Source: JACVRW01 sp963728155 (lineage in GTDB: Bacteria > Actinomycetota > Thermoleophilia > Solirubrobacterales > Thermoleophilaceae). From it: a DNA stretch of 64,000 nucleotides. Both the position numbers and the translations under genes were made by a program. This document shows, piece by piece, positions 43,929 to 53,736 of this stretch. The number at the start of each line of letters is the position of its first letter. The stretch's first letter is position 1. The notes under the pieces are model-generated. The model searched no databases, was not told the DNA's origin, and saw only the letters and a program-made list of their open reading frames with translations. Where the stretch lies: positions 124,001 to 188,000 of the forward strand of contig CAVSJF010000011.1 in the NCBI GenBank assembly GCA_963728155.1, read 5' to 3'.

Positions 43929-44786
43929 TTAGCCGAGGGACAGCACGACCATTCCGCCCAGCACGCCCGCCACACCGATGAGCTGGTGCAAAGCCAGCCG
44001 CTCGCGGAGGGCGAACAGCCCCACCACGATCGGGATCACGGGGTACGCGGAGACGGCAGCCCCCGTGATCGCCAGCTCTCCGATCTCGGCGCCGCGGTTG
44101 AACAGCAGGTACCCGCTCGCCTCGAGCGCGCCGGTGACGGCACAGCCGGCGATGCCGGCCATCCCGAGCCTGCCCACCACCTCGCCTTCGCTGGTCCTGG
44201 TGGCCACGATGGCGGCCAGGATCACGACTGCCGTGGCGCGGCTCAGCAGGATCGGCAACAGCCAGCCGAGGTCCTCGGCCAGACGGCCCAGCAGGAACAG
44301 GTAGACGCCGAAGGACAGGCACGTCACAATGGAGAGCCGGATCCCCTCGTCGCTCAGTCGCGCACCCGCAGACCTCTCCACCGACGCCAGCACGACGAAC
44401 ATGAGAACGAGCGCGCAGCCCAGTGCCTGCACCCCGGAGAGCGTCGCGACGCCGAAAATCAGGGCGAGCAGCACGACGATCGCGCCGAAAGCGGACGTGA
44501 TCGGGCTCACGATCGAGATCGGGCCCAGCTCCAGCGCCTTGTAGAAGGCCGCGTAGACGAGCACGGCCAGCGGGCCGAGTGCAGCGGCGGCGGCCCACTG
44601 CGCCGGCGTAGCCCCCTCCGGCCCCTCGAGCACCAGCGCGAGCGCGGCGAGCGGGATGAGGCTCAGCCCGTGGATCACCAGCAGAGCGCGCAGGAAGCCG
44701 ATTCGGCGCGCGTAGTAGGTGACGGCCACGTCCGACAAGCCCCACGCCAGGGCTGCGCCCATGCCGAGCAGGAAACCGCTGTTCAC
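43929..44786 (-). CDS. EamA/DMT family transporter
   Basis: The 285-residue integral membrane protein has about ten hydrophobic helices in two EamA repeats, beginning with GFLLGMGAALAWGLSDVAV. The drug/metabolite transporter family exports amino acids, metabolites or drugs; its cargo is not evident. It is divergent from the GcvT-like gene and 33 bases from the glycoside hydrolase start. Confidence 0.88.
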   Translation of the reverse strand: MNSGFLLGMGAALAWGLSDVAVTYYARRIGFLRALLVIHGLSLIPLAALALVLEGPEGATPAQWAAAAALGPLAVLVYAAFYKALELGPISIVSPITSAFGAIVVLLALIFGVATLSGVQALGCALVLMFVVLASVERSAGARLSDEGIRLSIVTCLSFGVYLFLLGRLAEDLGWLLPILLSRATAVVILAAIVATRTSEGEVVGRLGMAGIAGCAVTGALEASGYLLFNRGAEIGELAITGAAVSAYPVIPIVVGLFALRERLALHQLIGVAGVLGGMVVLSLG

Positions 44787-44867
44787 AGAGCCAGCCTACG
44801 AGTTGTCTCCCCGCGCCGACCTTCGTTAGGGTGCCCCTGCACAAATTCGTCCACAAAGGAGACTTGG

Positions 44868-45989
44868 ATGCCGGCGCTCACGCGCAGTGCTTTCTATGAC
44901 GTGCAGGATCAGCTCGGCGCCGAGTGGACTGACTGGGAAGGCTGGGCCTGGGCTGCCCACTTCGGCGACCCCGCCGGCGAGCACGAGGCCACCCGAACCG
45001 CGTCCAACCTGTGGGACGAGTCACCGCTGCGCAAGTGGGACATCAAGGGGTCCGACGCGCTGGCGCTCGCCGACGTGCTCTTCACCAACGACATGGCGGC
45101 GCTCGAGGTCGGACAGGTGCGCTACGGGGCCATCTGCGACAACGACGGCCTGATGGTCATGGACGGGACCATCTTCAAGCTGTCCGACGACCATTGCTTC
45201 TCCGTAACCAGCTACGACTCCGACCTGGACTGGTTCAGAAAGGTCGCCACGGACCGCGGGCTGAACGTCGAGGTGGAGGACGTGACCGAGGCCATGCCAC
45301 ACCTCCAGGTGCAGGGTCCGAAGTCGCGCGAGATCCTCCTGTCCATCACCGAGGGAATCGATCTCGGTGAGCTGCGCTACTTCCGATTCGAGGAGAACGC
45401 CAAGGTCGGCGGCGTCCCCTGCCTGGTGTCGCGCACCGGCTACTCCGGCGAGCTCGGCTACGAGCTCTACTGCAAGCCCGAAGACGCTGCCGAGCTCTGG
45501 AACGCGGTGCTCGAGGCCGGCCGGCCCCAGGGCATGCTTCCGATCGGGCTGTCGGCCATCGAGACGCTCCGGATCGAGTCGGGCCTGCTGTTTCCCGACA
45601 TCGACTACTTCCCCCACAAGACCGATCCCTATGAGGTCCGCCTCGACAAGATGGTCAAGCTGGACAAGCCCGGCGACTTCGTGGGCAAGGAGGCACTGAA
45701 GCGGATCGCCTCCGAGGGAACGCCGCGACTGCTCACCACCCTGAAGATCGAAGGTGACCAGACCCCGGAGTACGGGGCCGAAGTCACCCATGACGGACGC
45801 GAGGTCGGCATCGTCCGCAGCCCGGCGGAGAGCCCGTCCGTGGGTGGCCAGATCGCGATGGCCGCGATCGATCGCGATCTCAACAGCGAGGGCACCCAGG
45901 TCGAGGTGGCTCTGGGCGACGGCACGACCCCGGCCACGGTGGCCGCATTCCCGATCTACGACTCTGAGAAGACACGTCCGCGCTCATGA
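44868..45989 (+). CDS. GcvT-like aminomethyltransferase family protein
   Basis: The 373-residue protein has the folate-binding GcvT fold used by glycine cleavage T-protein, dimethylglycine/sarcosine demethylating modules and DmdA. Characteristic parts are LQVQGPKSREIL, RTGYSGELGYELYC, GLSAIETLRIESG and the C-terminal GcvT_C domain. No glycine cleavage P or H protein is nearby. A clear AAAGGAGA site precedes the ATG. It lies convergent to, and overlaps by 34 bases, the last gene of the trimethylamine dehydrogenase-ETF operon, so it may pass the released one-carbon unit to tetrahydrofolate or demethylate a related compound. A glycine cleavage T-protein is the alternative. Confidence 0.85.
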   Translation: MPALTRSAFYDVQDQLGAEWTDWEGWAWAAHFGDPAGEHEATRTASNLWDESPLRKWDIKGSDALALADVLFTNDMAALEVGQVRYGAICDNDGLMVMDGTIFKLSDDHCFSVTSYDSDLDWFRKVATDRGLNVEVEDVTEAMPHLQVQGPKSREILLSITEGIDLGELRYFRFEENAKVGGVPCLVSRTGYSGELGYELYCKPEDAAELWNAVLEAGRPQGMLPIGLSAIETLRIESGLLFPDIDYFPHKTDPYEVRLDKMVKLDKPGDFVGKEALKRIASEGTPRLLTTLKIEGDQTPEYGAEVTHDGREVGIVRSPAESPSVGGQIAMAAIDRDLNSEGTQVEVALGDGTTPATVAAFPIYDSEKTRPRS

Positions 45990-48176
45990 GCCGGAGCCAG
46001 CGCCTCCTCGATCAGCTCGGTCAGCTCCCGTAGCTCGATCTCGTCCGCGTTGCCGGATGTCTTGATCGCGTCCTCGTACATGGTCACGTCCTTGGGGCAG
46101 CTGACCACGAAGTAGTCGAGCTCTCCGAGCCCCACCGCCTCGTGGATCCGGTTCTCCGACGGCCGCTCGACCCCGGGCTCGTCGGGGATCCAGATGCGCC
46201 CGCCCCCGGCTCCGCAGCAAAAGGAGTTGTCGCGGTTTCGCGGCATCTCGACCAGCGTGCATCCGAGCGCCTCCAGGATCGTCCGCGGCGCGTCGTAGCC
46301 GCCGTTGTGGCGGCCGAGGTAACACGGATCGTGGTAGGTCACGCGGTAATCGAGCCGCCCCAGCGGCAGCCGGCCCGCCTCGATCAGCTCGAGCAGCAGC
46401 CCGGTGTGGTGCACGACGCTCCAGGAACCGCCCAGCTCTTCCGAGATCAGCTCCGGGTACTCGTTGCGCAGGGTGTTGAGCGAGTGCGGGTCGCTCGTGA
46501 CGATGCGCTGAAAGTCGCAGTCCTCGAGCGCCGATAAGTTCTGTTCGGCCAGCGCCTCGAACAGGCCCTCCTCCCCGGCCCGGCGCACGTCGTTGCCCGA
46601 ATTGCGTTCGCCGTCATAGAGGATTCCGAAGTCGAGCTCGGCGGCGGAGAACAGGCGCGCGAGCGCGCGGGTGACCTTCTGACTGCGCGGGTCGAAGGAC
46701 GCGTAGTCGCCCACGAACCAGAGCACGTCGACCGCCTCCTTGCGGGCGTCCTTGACCTCGAAGTCGAGCTCCTCGGTCCAGCGCCCGCGCTTGCGGGCCC
46801 GCTCGCCGAACGAGTTGCCCGACTTGTGGATCGTCTGGAGGGCGGTCTGCAGATTTGCGGGCAGCTCGCCCTCCTCGACCAGGCGCCGCCGCATCTGGTT
46901 GATGATCGGAGCCTGCTCGATCCCCACCGGGCAGGCCTCGACGCACGCGTTGCACTGCATGCAGGACCAGACCGTGTCGGCATGCACGCCGTCCTCGCGC
47001 ACGACCGGACGTGAGAAAGCGTCGGGCCCGAAGCAGCCGGCTCTGCCGGCTGCGCAGGGTGGGGAATTCGGGCTGCTGTCCTTTGATCAGGACGCCGAGG
47101 ACCCCGCCGACCCCGACCTCGCGCATCGCCGCGTTGGCCTGCTCGCGTAGCTCGAGCACCACGTCGCGCGGTGAGAGCGGGCGGCCGGTCGCGAGCGCTG
47201 GACAGGCCTCGTGGCACTTGCCGCACTTCGTACACGCGTCGAGTTGGAGCAGATGCACCCCGCTGAAGTCGGCGAGTGCGCCGTACCCGGCGGGCTCGGA
47301 CGCCAGCTCCGGCGGGATCGACCGCAGCCGCTTGCCGGCGAGCGGGTCTCGCACCACGAGCGAGCCGAAGCTGGCGAGCATGTGCGCGGCCTTGGTGTAG
47401 GGGATGGCCGACACGAAGGCGAGCGCCAGCAGTCCGTGCGACCACCAGATCGTGTGCCTGACCACGCGCAGCGTGCCGTCGCTCGCGCCGATCGCCTGGA
47501 AGCCCTGGGCCGCCACCCATCCCGCCGGCGAGAACTCGTTGTAGCCGGGTTGGTCCATGGCGATGCGCGCGCCCTCGAGCAGATAGCCGGACAGGACCAG
47601 GACGAGCAGGATGCCCACGAATGTCCAGTCGCCCACGCGATACATGCGCCTTTCCGGAGTCTCTTCGGCCCGGTCGGGACGGGTGTAGTCGAGCTTGCGC
47701 GGGCGCATGATCCCGCGTCTGACCATCATCATCACGAGCCCTAAGAGGAGCGCCAGGCCGAGCACGTCGAGCACGATCGAGTACCCGAGATAGAAGTCGC
47801 CTTCGAAGAAGCGCCAGCCGAACACCGGCTCCGTGAAGTCGGTGTTGATACCCAGGATGACCGTGCCGATGAAGAGCACCACGAATCCGTAGAAGATGCC
47901 GCGATGGGCCCAACCCACGTAGGGGTCGCGGCGCCCGATGGAGGCGTGGCTCATCAGGATCCGAAGGCCGTCGCGAAAACGGCCCGGCAGCTCCGATACC
48001 GGAGGCCAGCCGCCGCCGTGGCCGCGCCGGTACTTCGCAACCGGACGTGCGACCCCGTAGACGAACACCAGCACGGAGAAGCCGGCGAGGAAGTACCAGA
48101 GCACCTCCAGGGCGGGCTCGAAGTCCCAGAAGACCTCGCGGGTCTTCTCGGCCGCGATTGGAGCGGCCCAGCCCAT
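45956..48176 (-). CDS. Membrane Fe-S oxidoreductase, candidate ETF:quinone oxidoreductase (one apparent frameshift)
   Basis: The corrected product is about 740 residues. The N-terminus has five membrane helices resembling the NarI/HdrE haem b domain, followed by two [4Fe-4S] motifs (CTKCGKCHEAC and CMQCNACVEAC) and two HdrD-type CCG regions (DPCYLG..., FCCGAGGG). Such proteins are proposed to carry electrons from ETF to menaquinone. An extra base near 47040-47060 breaks the frame between PTLRSRQ and the next segment RAGCFGPDAF. It is directly downstream of etfA in the trimethylamine dehydrogenase operon. Confidence 0.85.
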
Positions 48177-48180
48177 TCGG

Positions 48181-49134
48181 CTACCCGCCGAACTGGTCGG
48201 CCAGCTCGTCCGCTACGTCGAAGAGATCGGCCACAGCCCCGAAGTGCGCGACCCGGAAGATCGGCGCCTCGGGATCGGTGTTCACCGCGATGATCGTGTC
48301 GGCGGTCTGCATCCCGGCGAGATGCTGGACGGCACCGGAGATGCCCAGTGCGAGGTAGACCTTCGGCTTCACCGTCTTACCCGACTGACCCACCTGGCGG
48401 GCATTCGGGGCCCAGCCGGCGTCGACCAACGGCCGCGACACGCTGAGCGTGGCGCCCATGGTCTCGGCCAGCTCCTCGAACTGCGGGAGCGCGTCCTTGT
48501 CCTCGATGCCGCGGCCGACCGACAGTAGGAACTCGGCCTTGGTGATGTCCACATCGCCGGCGTCGGCCTCGCGAAAGCCGAGCTGCTCCGTGCGCGCCTC
48601 GACGGACGCCTCCACCGACCGCGCGCTCGCATCGCCCGACGCCTCGGCCGCCTCGAACGCGCCCGCGCGAAGCATCAGCAACGTCGTCTCCTTGCCCGGG
48701 AAATCCAGCTCGACCTCCACCTTGCCGCCGTAGGCACCGCGTGTGGCGACCGGCCCGTCTTCCCATCCGAGAGCGGTCACGTCGCTGGCGAAGCCCAGCC
48801 CGAGCGTGGCGGCCACCGCCGGCCCGAACCCGAGCGAGTCGATCGTGTGGCCCAAAAGCACGACCGCCGGGCTCTCCTGCTCGATCAGCGCCGCGAGCGC
48901 ATCCGCGTGCACGTGCGCCTCGCAGTCCTCGGTGGGCGTGGCGACCGTGAGCACCTCGTCCACACCCGCCGCGCCCAGTGACGCCGCGTGCTCGGTGGCC
49001 CCCGCTCCGATGATGGCCACGGCCACCGGTCCGCCCGCCTCTTCCTTCAGGCCCAGCGCGGCGCCCACCAGCTCCAGCGAGGCCTCACGGAGCTCGCCGC
49101 GCCGGCTCTCGGCAAGGACGAGAATGCCGCTCAT
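48181..49134 (-). CDS. etfA: Electron transfer flavoprotein alpha subunit
   Basis: The 317-residue subunit has the N-terminal ETF fold and the C-terminal FAD-binding domain with SVGRGIEDKD, the RPLVDAGW loop, QVGQSGKTVKPKVYLALGISGA and AVNTDPEAPIF. It binds FAD and dimerises with EtfB to shuttle electrons from dehydrogenases to the quinone pool. ATG 49134 overlaps the etfB stop (ATGA). Its stop lies just before the membrane Fe-S protein. Confidence 0.95.
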   Translation of the reverse strand: MSGILVLAESRRGELREASLELVGAALGLKEEAGGPVAVAIIGAGATEHAASLGAAGVDEVLTVATPTEDCEAHVHADALAALIEQESPAVVLLGHTIDSLGFGPAVAATLGLGFASDVTALGWEDGPVATRGAYGGKVEVELDFPGKETTLLMLRAGAFEAAEASGDASARSVEASVEARTEQLGFREADAGDVDITKAEFLLSVGRGIEDKDALPQFEELAETMGATLSVSRPLVDAGWAPNARQVGQSGKTVKPKVYLALGISGAVQHLAGMQTADTIIAVNTDPEAPIFRVAHFGAVADLFDVADELADQFGG

Positions 49135-49922
49135 CCGCTCATCCGTTCCTTCACGATCTCGGCGATCCGCTCCGCCACTGCGGAGGGCGAGCCGTTGAGC
49201 ATCTCCGCCCCACCGCTTGAATCGGGCGGAGCCATGGAACGTACGCGCGAGCCCGCCGCCGCCGCGACAGCGTCCTCGTCGAGCCCCACATCCGATAGAC
49301 CCAGGACCTCGAGCGGCTTCTCCTTGGCCTGCTTGATCGCACGCAGGTTGGCATAGCGCGGCTCGTTGATTCCGGTCTGGATCGTGAGCAGAGCCGGCAG
49401 CCCCACGCGCAGCAGCTCGACCAAGCCGCCCTCCAGCTCGCGCTCGACGGTGGCCGAGCCCGATCCGGCGTCGTACTCGATCGCCTTCACCACGGCCACG
49501 CGCGGCAACCCGAGATGCGCCGCGAGCGCCACCCCGGTCGCGCTGTGGACGGCGTCGCTCGACTGGACCCCGCACAGCACCAGGTCGGGCGACTCCCGCT
49601 CGACCACGGCGGCCAGCACGCGAGCCACCGACAGGGGGTCGGAGCCAGTGAGCTCGTCCTCCCACACACGCAGGGCGCGGTCAGCGCCCTTGGCGAGGCA
49701 AGCTCGCAGCCCTTCCTCGGCCTCCTCGTCCCCGATGGAGATGACCACGACCTCACCGTCGCCCTGCGCCTCGGACAGCTGCAGAGCGACCTCGAGCGAG
49801 AACTCGTCCCACTCGTTGAGCTCCCACTCGATGGCGTCGGGATCGACTCCCGAACCGCCGTCGAGCATCTCGAACTCCTCGTCGAGCACCGCCACCTGCT
49901 TCACGCAAACGACGACCTTCAT
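49131..49922 (-). CDS. etfB: Electron transfer flavoprotein beta subunit
   Basis: The 263-residue subunit shows the family start KVVVCVKQV, the NEWDEFSLEVAL segment, the DLVLCGVQSSD motif and the recognition-loop region LPALLTIQTGINEPRYANL. It binds AMP and, through its loop, the partner dehydrogenase. It begins four bases after the trimethylamine dehydrogenase gene, so that enzyme is its probable electron donor. Confidence 0.95.
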   Translation of the reverse strand: MKVVVCVKQVAVLDEEFEMLDGGSGVDPDAIEWELNEWDEFSLEVALQLSEAQGDGEVVVISIGDEEAEEGLRACLAKGADRALRVWEDELTGSDPLSVARVLAAVVERESPDLVLCGVQSSDAVHSATGVALAAHLGLPRVAVVKAIEYDAGSGSATVERELEGGLVELLRVGLPALLTIQTGINEPRYANLRAIKQAKEKPLEVLGLSDVGLDEDAVAAAAGSRVRSMAPPDSSGGAEMLNGSPSAVAERIAEIVKERMSG

Positions 49923-49925
49923 GGA

Positions 49926-52139
49926 CTACTTGGCCACGCTCGCCATGGGACTCACGTCGGGGGTGTTCAGCAGCCGCCCGTCGTAATCCTCATTGGTCAC
50001 GTCGCCCCACAGCCGCCGCTCGCGGATGAACGGCAACGGCATCGCCGGGTTTGGGCTGTCGATCTCGCGCGCCAGACGGTGGCCGTCGAAGATCGCGTCC
50101 GGGATCATCCGCGGGGCCGCGGCGTCTCCGATCATGTAAACGCCCTCGATGCCCTCGCTCTCGAGCTTCTGCTTGTCGCTGCGCAGCTCGTGGTAGAGCT
50201 CGTCGTTGGATTGGCGCTGCGTGCAGAGCACCACCGTGTCGACCTCGAACTGCTCCTTGTGGTCGGTCTTCCACACGTTGTAGGCGTGGCAGACACCGGG
50301 CTCGATCTTCTCGAGCATGGTGTACGGGTGGATGTGCACCCCGAGCCGGTGAAGGTCGCGGTGGAGCATCGGCGCCTCGAGCGTGAACTCCATGTAGGCC
50401 GCGACGTCGCCGAGCTGGGTCAGGATCGTCACGTCCTTGCCCTCGCCGGCAAGCTTCTGCGCGATCGAGACGCCCATGTAGTAGCCCTCGTTCTCGAGCA
50501 CCAGCACCCGCTGGCCGATCTGCTTGTCTCCCTCGACGACCTCGCGCGGCGTCAGCTGCCAGTCGAGCGAGGTGTCGGCGCCCTCGATTGGGTCGTGGGT
50601 GGCCGGATTGAGTCCGTTGGTGGCAAAGTGCGAGCCGGTCGAGATGATCACGATCTCGGCCCCGTACTCGAGGATGTCCTCGGCGGATAGCTGCGACCCG
50701 AGGTGCACGTCGACGTTCTTCAGCTTGTCGAGCTGGATCTGGCGGTAGTTGACGATGCGCTTCCACTCACCGAGACCCCGCGCCGTTCCGCGGGCCAGGT
50801 TCTCTTTTCCGTCCGAGTGGCCGAGCTGCGATATCCAGTTCACGCACCCGCCGATCTCCTTGGCGCCGTCGACGAGGTGAACGGCCGACATGTCGCGCTT
50901 GCCGAGCACCATCGCGCACTCCATGCCGGCCGGGCCGGCCCCGACCACGAGCACACCCTTGTCGCGGTTTGTGGCGGGATGGAAGCGCTCGGGGTGCCAC
51001 CCGCGGCGGTACTCCTCGCCCGCCGTGGCGTTCTGGGTGCAGATCATCGGCGGGCCGCCGATCTCCCAGCGCGAGATGCACTGGTTGCAGCCGATGCACT
51101 CGCGGATGTCGTCCGGGTTGCCCTCCTCGATCTTCTTGGGCAGGAAGGGGTCGGAGATCGAGGGGCGGGCGGCGCCGATGATGTCGAACTGACCGGAATT
51201 GATGATCGCCACCATCGTGTCCGGGTTGGTGATCCGCCCCACCCCCACGACCGGCTTGTTGGTGTGATCGCCCGCCTTGATCTGGCCGGTGAAGGGCTTC
51301 TCGTGGTTCTCCTCGAAGAACCGCGACGGGCCTGCGTTCTGACCCCACTCGGCGATGTCGCCCACGGTCAGATCCCACAGGTCCACGAGGTCGTCGACGT
51401 ACTCGACGAAGCGCACCCCGTCCTCGCCGATTTCGATCGCGGACGGCCCGTAGAGAGTGTCCACGGCGAAGCGCGACGCGATCGCGCAGTCGTCGCCGAC
51501 GGCCTCGCGCACCTGCTCCAGGCACTCCTTCCAGAAGCGGGCGCGATTCTCGAAGCTGCCCCCGTATCCGTCGGTGCGCTTGTTGTAGAAGGGCGACAGG
51601 AACTGCAGCGGCAGGTAGGAGTGAGCGCCGTAGACGTAGACGATGTCGAAGCCGGCCTCCCGTGCGCGCACCGCGGCGTCGACATACATCTGCTGAACGA
51701 GGGCGATGTCGTCCTCGTCCATGTAGCGGGGATGGGTGTTGACCTCGAAGTCCGAGGGGATCTGCGAGGGTCCGCGCGGGTTGTGGCGGGACTCCATACA
51801 GGGCGCGTGCGGCCCGCCGTACCAGAGCTCGATGCCGGCGAGAGCGTCGAACTCATGAAGCCGGTCGCACATGACCGCGAGGTTGCGCACATCGTCGTCG
51901 TCCCAGATGCGGGCCGAGACCCGCATGGTGTCGTCTGACTCGGGGTGGATCGAGCAGTACTCGGTGCACAGGGCGGCCCAGCCGCCCTCGGCCTTCACGC
52001 CGCGGTGGTAGGCCTGGAAGCCCGGCTTCTCCGACCCCGCTCCGATGCAATGCGGCACCTGGTAGAAGCGGTTCTTGAGGGTCTTCGGGCCGATCTGGAT
52101 CGGCTCGAACAGGATGTCGTACTTCGGGTCGCGCGCCAT
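49926..52139 (-). CDS. Trimethylamine dehydrogenase family FMN/[4Fe-4S] flavoprotein
   Basis: The 737-residue enzyme begins ARDPKYDILFEPIQIG, as in trimethylamine and dimethylamine dehydrogenases. Numbering from Ala after Met removal, Cys30 (PHCIGAG) matches the Cys that binds 6-S-cysteinyl-FMN. Tyr60 (TEYCS), Trp in DIAEWG and Trp in ISRWEIGG match the trimethylamine-binding aromatic bowl; dimethylamine dehydrogenase has Gln at position 60. The [4Fe-4S] motif CIGCNQC plus a distal Cys, and two Rossmann domains, are present. ATG 52139 follows GAGGGAGA. Electrons would go to EtfAB encoded next, with formaldehyde and dimethylamine as products. Confidence 0.86.
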   Translation of the reverse strand: MARDPKYDILFEPIQIGPKTLKNRFYQVPHCIGAGSEKPGFQAYHRGVKAEGGWAALCTEYCSIHPESDDTMRVSARIWDDDDVRNLAVMCDRLHEFDALAGIELWYGGPHAPCMESRHNPRGPSQIPSDFEVNTHPRYMDEDDIALVQQMYVDAAVRAREAGFDIVYVYGAHSYLPLQFLSPFYNKRTDGYGGSFENRARFWKECLEQVREAVGDDCAIASRFAVDTLYGPSAIEIGEDGVRFVEYVDDLVDLWDLTVGDIAEWGQNAGPSRFFEENHEKPFTGQIKAGDHTNKPVVGVGRITNPDTMVAIINSGQFDIIGAARPSISDPFLPKKIEEGNPDDIRECIGCNQCISRWEIGGPPMICTQNATAGEEYRRGWHPERFHPATNRDKGVLVVGAGPAGMECAMVLGKRDMSAVHLVDGAKEIGGCVNWISQLGHSDGKENLARGTARGLGEWKRIVNYRQIQLDKLKNVDVHLGSQLSAEDILEYGAEIVIISTGSHFATNGLNPATHDPIEGADTSLDWQLTPREVVEGDKQIGQRVLVLENEGYYMGVSIAQKLAGEGKDVTILTQLGDVAAYMEFTLEAPMLHRDLHRLGVHIHPYTMLEKIEPGVCHAYNVWKTDHKEQFEVDTVVLCTQRQSNDELYHELRSDKQKLESEGIEGVYMIGDAAAPRMIPDAIFDGHRLAREIDSPNPAMPLPFIRERRLWGDVTNEDYDGRLLNTPDVSPMASVAK

Positions 52140-52247
52140 GCAGGTTCTCCCTCGGGCTTCAGCAGCGAACAAATAGGTACAACGTGCGGGGTTCTATCGC
52201 ATCCGGCCCCGCGTGTCGAGGGTACGCGCTGCTAGTTTCGCGGCGCA

Positions 52248-53723
52248 GTGTCCGTGACGCGAGAGCTCCCAACGAAGGCGCTCATCGGTGGTGAGTGGGT
52301 TAGTGGCAGCGGCCCCGCAATGGAGGTCCGCTCTTCGTGGTCGGACCGCGTCGTCAGCCGGATCGACACCTGCACCCCGGCGGACGTGGATCGAGCCGTC
52401 CAGGCTGCGCGAGCCGCCCAGCGCCTGTGGGGCGGGCTCTCGCTCGTCGAGCGCGTCGAGCTGGTGCGGGAGATGCACCGCGTCGTCGTCGCTCATGGCG
52501 AGGAGCTCGCCCAGATGATCACGCTCGAGACCGGGAAGACGATCTCGGAGACGCGCGAGGAGATCTACGAGTACTCGGCGCCCGCGTACCAGAAGGCGGC
52601 CGAGGAGGTGCTCCGCCATCGCGGGATGACCTTGCCCTCCACCCAGGAGCGCGCCAACAACAAACGGCTGCTCATGTCGCACCGGCCGGTTGGAGTGGTC
52701 GCGGTGATCACCCCCTACAACTTCCCGACGGACATCGCCTCGATCGCGATCGCCCACGCGATCGCCTCTGGAAACACGGTCGTCTGGAAGCCCTCCGAGT
52801 TCGCAGCCACGAGCTGCGCGATGCTCGCGGAGCTCTTCGCGGAGGCGGGCTTCCCGCCTGGCGTCCTGAACCTCGTGCAGGGCTACGGGGAGACCGGGGC
52901 CGCGCTCGTCGAGCATGAGGGCGTCGACGCGATCTTCTTCACCGGCTCGACCGCAACCGGCGAGCGGATCAGTCGCGCGGCCGGGCTCAAGAAGCAGCTG
53001 CTGGAGCTCGGAGGCGACGGGCCGCAGATCGTGCTCGCCGACGCGGACGTCGATTCCGCCGTGGAGGGTGCCGCACTCGGAGCCTTCTACCTCGCCGGCC
53101 AGGTCTGCACCTCCGTGGAGCGGATCCTCGTGCACGAGGACGTGCACGACGAGTTCGTCGAGAAGCTGAAGCAACGGGCGGCGCAGGTTCGCGTCGGCGA
53201 TCCGACGGACGAGGCGACGGAGATGGGGCCGCTCTGCAACGACGCCACGCTCGCCCGGGTCACGCGGCACGTCGAGGGCGCCCGGAACGATGGAGCCGAG
53301 GTGTTTCAGTTCGGCGAGCCCGACGGCGTCTTCTATCCACCGACGATCCTGACCGGCGTCACCCCAGACATGGAGATCGCTCAGAACGAGACGTTCGGGC
53401 CGGTCACTCCGGTCATCAAGATCCGCTCGGCCGACGAGGCGATCGAGATCGCAAACGCGAGCGAACTGGGCCTGAACGCATCGGTCTACACACGCGACCT
53501 CGCGGCCGCGTTCCGCGTGGGCGAGGCCCTGCAGCACGGAACGGTGAACGTCAACGAGAGCACGAACTACTGGGATCAGCTCGCGCCGTTCGGCGGGAGC
53601 GGCAAGAGCGGCGTCGGCCGTGAGCTCTCGCAGTGGTTCCTCAACACGTTCACCGAGATGAAGCTCCTCAACATCGACCTGAACGACGCGCCCAAGGGCG
53701 ACCGCCGGGTCCTCCGCGACTAG
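52248..53723 (+). CDS. NAD(P)-dependent aldehyde dehydrogenase
   Basis: The 491-residue enzyme has all ALDH landmarks: the substrate/cofactor ITPYNFPTDI strand, KPSEFA, FTGSTATGERI, the catalytic Glu in LELGGDGP and nucleophilic Cys in GQVCTSVER. It oxidises an aldehyde to the acid with NAD(P). A GTG start at 52248 has TAGTTT nine bases upstream. Together with the following FAD oxidase and APC permease it forms an amine-uptake and oxidation operon. Non-phosphorylating glyceraldehyde-3-phosphate, aminobutyraldehyde or lactaldehyde are possible substrates. Confidence 0.88.
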   Translation: MSVTRELPTKALIGGEWVSGSGPAMEVRSSWSDRVVSRIDTCTPADVDRAVQAARAAQRLWGGLSLVERVELVREMHRVVVAHGEELAQMITLETGKTISETREEIYEYSAPAYQKAAEEVLRHRGMTLPSTQERANNKRLLMSHRPVGVVAVITPYNFPTDIASIAIAHAIASGNTVVWKPSEFAATSCAMLAELFAEAGFPPGVLNLVQGYGETGAALVEHEGVDAIFFTGSTATGERISRAAGLKKQLLELGGDGPQIVLADADVDSAVEGAALGAFYLAGQVCTSVERILVHEDVHDEFVEKLKQRAAQVRVGDPTDEATEMGPLCNDATLARVTRHVEGARNDGAEVFQFGEPDGVFYPPTILTGVTPDMEIAQNETFGPVTPVIKIRSADEAIEIANASELGLNASVYTRDLAAAFRVGEALQHGTVNVNESTNYWDQLAPFGGSGKSGVGRELSQWFLNTFTEMKLLNIDLNDAPKGDRRVLRD

Positions 53724-53736
53724 GTCTAGCGGCCTC

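Noticed and set aside
45956..52139. Dimethylglycine (DgcAB) catabolism as the main role
   Set aside because: The gene set is similar, but the flavoprotein keeps the trimethylamine dehydrogenase covalent-FMN Cys and aromatic bowl; kept only as an alternative.
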